A DNA stretch of 64,000 bases, from assembly GCA_963971225.1 (NCBI GenBank), contig OZ020268.1, positions 108,964,830 to 109,028,829 of the forward strand. Reading direction: 5' to 3'. Positions 61,401 through 64,000 of this stretch are shown here, one piece after another (position 1 is the first letter of the stretch; every line of letters starts with the position of its first letter). The position numbers and the translations under genes are program-made. Under the pieces are notes generated by a model that saw only the letters and a program-made list of their open reading frames with translations, searched no databases and had not been told where the DNA came from. Origin of the DNA: Melieria omissa. Lineage: Eukaryota; Arthropoda; Insecta; Diptera; Ulidiidae.

Positions 61401-62215
61401 ACTGGTAGCCATAGCTTTTATAGCGCAATCAGACTCGGAATTAGTTTACGGATGATTCCAAGCAGACCAACGCAGACAATGCCTACTTTACAGGAGCGAT
61501 GTGTTCGTTCCCACTGAGAAGTTTAATGAGAAAGATAGATCAGCAGAAAGTTATTACTTGCGTCCGTTAGCTACGAACAAAAAATGTATTTGAAGTTCAC
61601 AAGCCGAATCCTGCGTATTTCTGCAACGAGATGCAGCTTTCTTTGCGACTTTAACATATGAGAAAAGCTGTGAATTGGCTCTTTGAGTAGGCTGTTGGCT
61701 CTACTTTGACTTCAATCGAAAGTGCTGTTTGTACGCATTTCTGTTGTCAGCAGACGAGACTGCGAGACTAATTTGCATTGCGTGCTGCCGAAATTTGTTT
61801 TCGCGTGCAAGGTTCATTGAGCCTTGAGCAGCGAGCTCAATTTTCGCTAGTTTCTTTGTGGACTTGTGTCCGAAAACAGTCCGACTTTACGTCGAGACGT
61901 TGCTTCGTTCGCGCGGTGCACTATGGAACACAATGCAGAGCGACGGGTGCGAAGTTGTCGGCGGCTTTGCTCAGCGTAATGGCGCAGCCGGCACTTGCGC
62001 GTTCATTTACACTGCTGTGGTTCGTGTCGGTTCCAATAGGTACTGTTGTCACTGGACTGTCGACGACGAAGCCAAACATCGACCACAATTAACATTCATG
62101 GTTAATTACCTTCAACGACCGATGTGTGTCAGTTTGTCGATGTCCGTTGACATGACTCGCTGAGGTGATTTTTAACCGGTGAATTTGTATATCGACTGCA
62201 TAGTTATTGCTTGTA
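58434..62215. other. Gene-free stretch
   Basis: No supportable exon. It contains one perfect 12-bp hairpin at 59.22 kb, TATATA/CATA simple repeats near 60.18 and 60.73 kb, and CAA/ATAA-rich sequence at 60.30-60.62 kb. Confidence 0.5.
59220..59249. repeat. Perfect 12-bp inverted repeat
   Basis: CAAAGAGATTTA (59220-59231) and TAAATCTCTTTG (59238-59249) pair perfectly around TATATG. Function is unknown. Confidence 0.6.
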
Positions 62216-62389
62216 CGAGGGTTGCCTTTTATGTTTCGGGACTTGGCAACTCTGGTGGTGCAATCTGGAAACTGACAGCTGTGTCGTAAAGTTGGACATT
62301 TTTGAGGTTATAAGTACTCAGAACATTTTGACATACGAGTGCTATTTATATTATTTACAGTGAGTTTAAAAATTCATCTCGGCCCAAAA

Positions 62390-62830
62390 ATGGAATTAAA
62401 TCGTAAACATTTTCGTGCGATTATTTTTTACAACTTTCGACGTGGATTAACTCAGCAACAGTGCATAAATGAACTTAATTTAATTTTTGGTGATGAAGCT
62501 CCATCAAGGACCAGTGGTTATCAATGGTATGGTGAATTCAATCGTGGTCGTAGTTCACTCCAAGACGAATTTCGTGAAGGTCGTCCAAAACCAGTTGTTG
62601 TTCCGAAAACCATTGATGCTGTGCGCGAACTGATATTGCAAGATCGTCATGTGACCTATCGTGAGATTGAGACAACTTTAGGCATTAGTGGGACCAGCAT
62701 ACATTCAATATTGCATGAACATTTGACCGTAAACAAAATTTGTTCGCGTTGGATCCCACACAATTTGTCAACTGCTCAGAAAAAGACTCGTGTCGATTGG
62801 TCGAAAGAAATGCTCAAAAAATTAATTTAA
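62390..62830 (+). pseudogene. Truncated mariner transposase, DNA-binding half only
   Basis: The ATG at 62390 opens 146 codons, against about 345 in a complete mariner transposase. The first part, starting MELNRKHFRAIIFYNF, and the block YREIETTLGISGTSIHSILH (about residues 91-110) form the paired helix-turn-helix domains that bind the terminal repeats. The conserved mariner motif KICSRWIPHNLS follows (about 118-129), then VDWSKEML. The frame then runs into AT repeats and stops at 62828-62830. The whole D,D(34)D catalytic domain is absent. A protein of this form could bind mariner ends without cutting, which is inference. The other possibility is a dead relic. Confidence 0.9.
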
Positions 62831-62960
62831 TATTTAATATTAATCTAATTTAATATTTAATATTAATTTAATTAATTAATAATTAATTAATTAATTAATT
62901 TAATTAATTAATAATTAATTAATTAATTAATTTAATATTAATAAAATTAAATTAATATTT
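62820..62960. repeat. AATTAATT-type low-complexity tract inside the mariner
   Basis: Composed almost only of TTAATT, AATATT and ATTAATTA units, largely palindromic. It sits where the catalytic half of the transposase should be, so it either replaced it during a deletion or expanded afterwards. Confidence 0.85.
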
Positions 62961-63003
62961 GTTTTTCTTCTCTAATCCTGAAATATAAAAGGCAACCCTC
63001 GTA

Positions 63004-64000
63004 GTAGATTCAGATTCAATACTTAAAACCTATGTTTGTTTTTGGTAGAGGGTGAAGAGGTTACATGTATGTGTGTGTGTGTGTTATTGACTGATTGTCG
63101 CACAATTTTTCAAGCAGTCAGCTCAGCTTCCTTGAATATGTGCAGATATGTTTGCCACATTTTCTCCTCTTCGCTAATGAGGTCATAGCTTTTATATGCC
63201 GCGGCTTTGCACTCGTGAATTTTAGTTTTATTAGAATAATCCTTACTCCCTAACAAGCTATTTGATAACTGCGGAAGTATAAAACCTTACCAACAAATTT
63301 AATTTTAATTTTACATCACATTTCTGATATATCGCCGTTCTTCCGGAACCCACTCGAGCCGCTTGCGTCTGAGAACTGTCTACGTAAATAATGTTTATTC
63401 TGTTATAAATCCTATTGTAATCTAATTATTTATATTTGAGGTACTTTCGATAAGCTTCACATCAATAGACCCATCAAATAATGATTCCATATACAAACTC
63501 TTAACCCATTTTGGCCATTTTCGAGGCTGCTTTTATAACAAATTCCTTCATACAGGGTTACCGGTTTTAAAGTCACATAAGTGACATTGGCTTGGCGATA
63601 ATGAATTAGTCAGTTAGTCAGTCAGTCATAGCAAACAAATTAGGCAGTGGCGTATAAAGGATTTCATTGGGAGGGGGCAGGGGTTTCGGGGGATTGCGTA
63701 CAACTCTTGGGCCCAATTTCATTCGAAACCATATTTTGCACTAGTAATTTTTATATTTGTGGAGAGTTTTGAACTCCCCCCCTTTGTGCGCCACTTCATG
63801 TATGTATGTATGTACATACGTGCACGGAAAGATAGTTGAACGAATTCAATGTTCCGTCTGTAGTTTTCGACCTTAAGGATAAATTTAGAGAAATCTTCGC
63901 AATGAATTTATTTATCGAATATCGTCGCACACATATTTTATGTTCCGCATGTCCCCCCGATGACCATCTTCATTACTTCTTCTTAATTTTTTCTCTCATG
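63004..64000. other. Gene-free stretch
   Basis: AT-rich sequence without a supportable exon. It includes a TG run at 63069-63083, the small element at 63645-63796 and ATGT repeats near 63799-63818. Confidence 0.5.
63645..63796. mobile_element. Possible 152-bp inverted-repeat element
   Basis: The left end CAGTGGCGTATAAAGG pairs with the right end, inverted AAGTGGCGCACAAAGG, three mismatches in 16. G-runs lie inside the left end and C-runs inside the right. CAGTGGCG termini occur in small insect DNA elements. I see no matching target duplication, so the call is tentative. Confidence 0.42.

Larger units (their letters stand above)
62216..63001 (+). mobile_element. Internally deleted mariner transposon, 786 bp
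   Basis: Terminal repeats of 26 bp at 62216-62241 and 62976-63001 start CGAGGGTTGCCTTTTAT and differ at two positions. TA lies outside each end (62214-62215, 63002-63003), the mariner target duplication. A full mariner is about 1.3 kb. This copy keeps the 5' half of the transposase gene, and a strongly AT-rich tract replaces the catalytic half. The good ends mean it could still be recognised by a related transposase. Confidence 0.92.

Noticed and set aside
1..64000. CRISPR arrays, bacterial-type operons and rRNA genes
   Set aside because: No regularly spaced identical repeats with unique spacers, no operon-like packing and no rRNA-like sequence were seen. The DNA is eukaryotic in character.

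Overview
The window looks like nuclear DNA of a higher fly. Supporting signs are abundant CA/TG, CAA/TTG and ATGT simple repeats, mariner and Tc1-type relics, Helitrons, TTAA-flanked miniature elements, and a tRNA-derived SINE whose body resembles, from memory, a SINE common in tephritid fruit flies. The family assignment is inference. No complete host protein gene, rRNA gene or CRISPR array can be supported. Most of the 64 kb behaves as intergenic or intronic sequence, with open frames that are short, overlap on both strands and are rich in Cys, Ser, Gln or His from simple repeats.

What can be read is a dense record of transposable elements. From left to right: a 96-bp tandem repeat (7.1-7.27 kb); a broken mariner/Tc1-type transposase on the minus strand (7.3-8.1 kb); a TA-inserting inverted-repeat element split by a 5'-truncated LINE (10.19-11.42 kb); a 363-bp TTAA-flanked element (20.97-21.33 kb); a 255-bp element with 36-bp inverted repeats (25.51-25.77 kb); an 82-nt near-perfect palindrome (28.9 kb); two Helitrons, one apparently inside the other (30.68-34.30 kb); a 99-bp TTAA element (36.03-36.13 kb); a 592-bp hAT-type element with a perfect 8-bp target duplication (39.18-39.77 kb); a TTAA element carrying a nested TA-flanked element (44.91-46.39 kb); a long TTAA element carrying two tRNA-derived segments (48.29-50.25 kb); a third Helitron (52.71-53.47 kb); a frame-broken unrecognised coding relic (57.82-58.43 kb); an internally deleted mariner with intact ends (62.22-63.00 kb); and a small CAGTGGCG-ended element (63.65-63.80 kb).

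The elements follow common themes. Several small elements keep only their termini. Two unrelated TA-inserting elements each carry five copies of their terminal motif in mixed orientation. The TTAA elements share a CCCT start and, in three of four, a short subterminal palindrome. All recognisable transposases are broken, so any mobility now would depend on proteins supplied from elsewhere.

The best candidates for host function are weak: a possible two-exon 33-residue reading frame at 35.56-35.73 kb and a possible TATA core promoter at 25.87-25.90 kb. I did not find a new enzymatic or defence system. The most unusual things here are the nested element architectures and the unrecognised coding relic near 58 kb.
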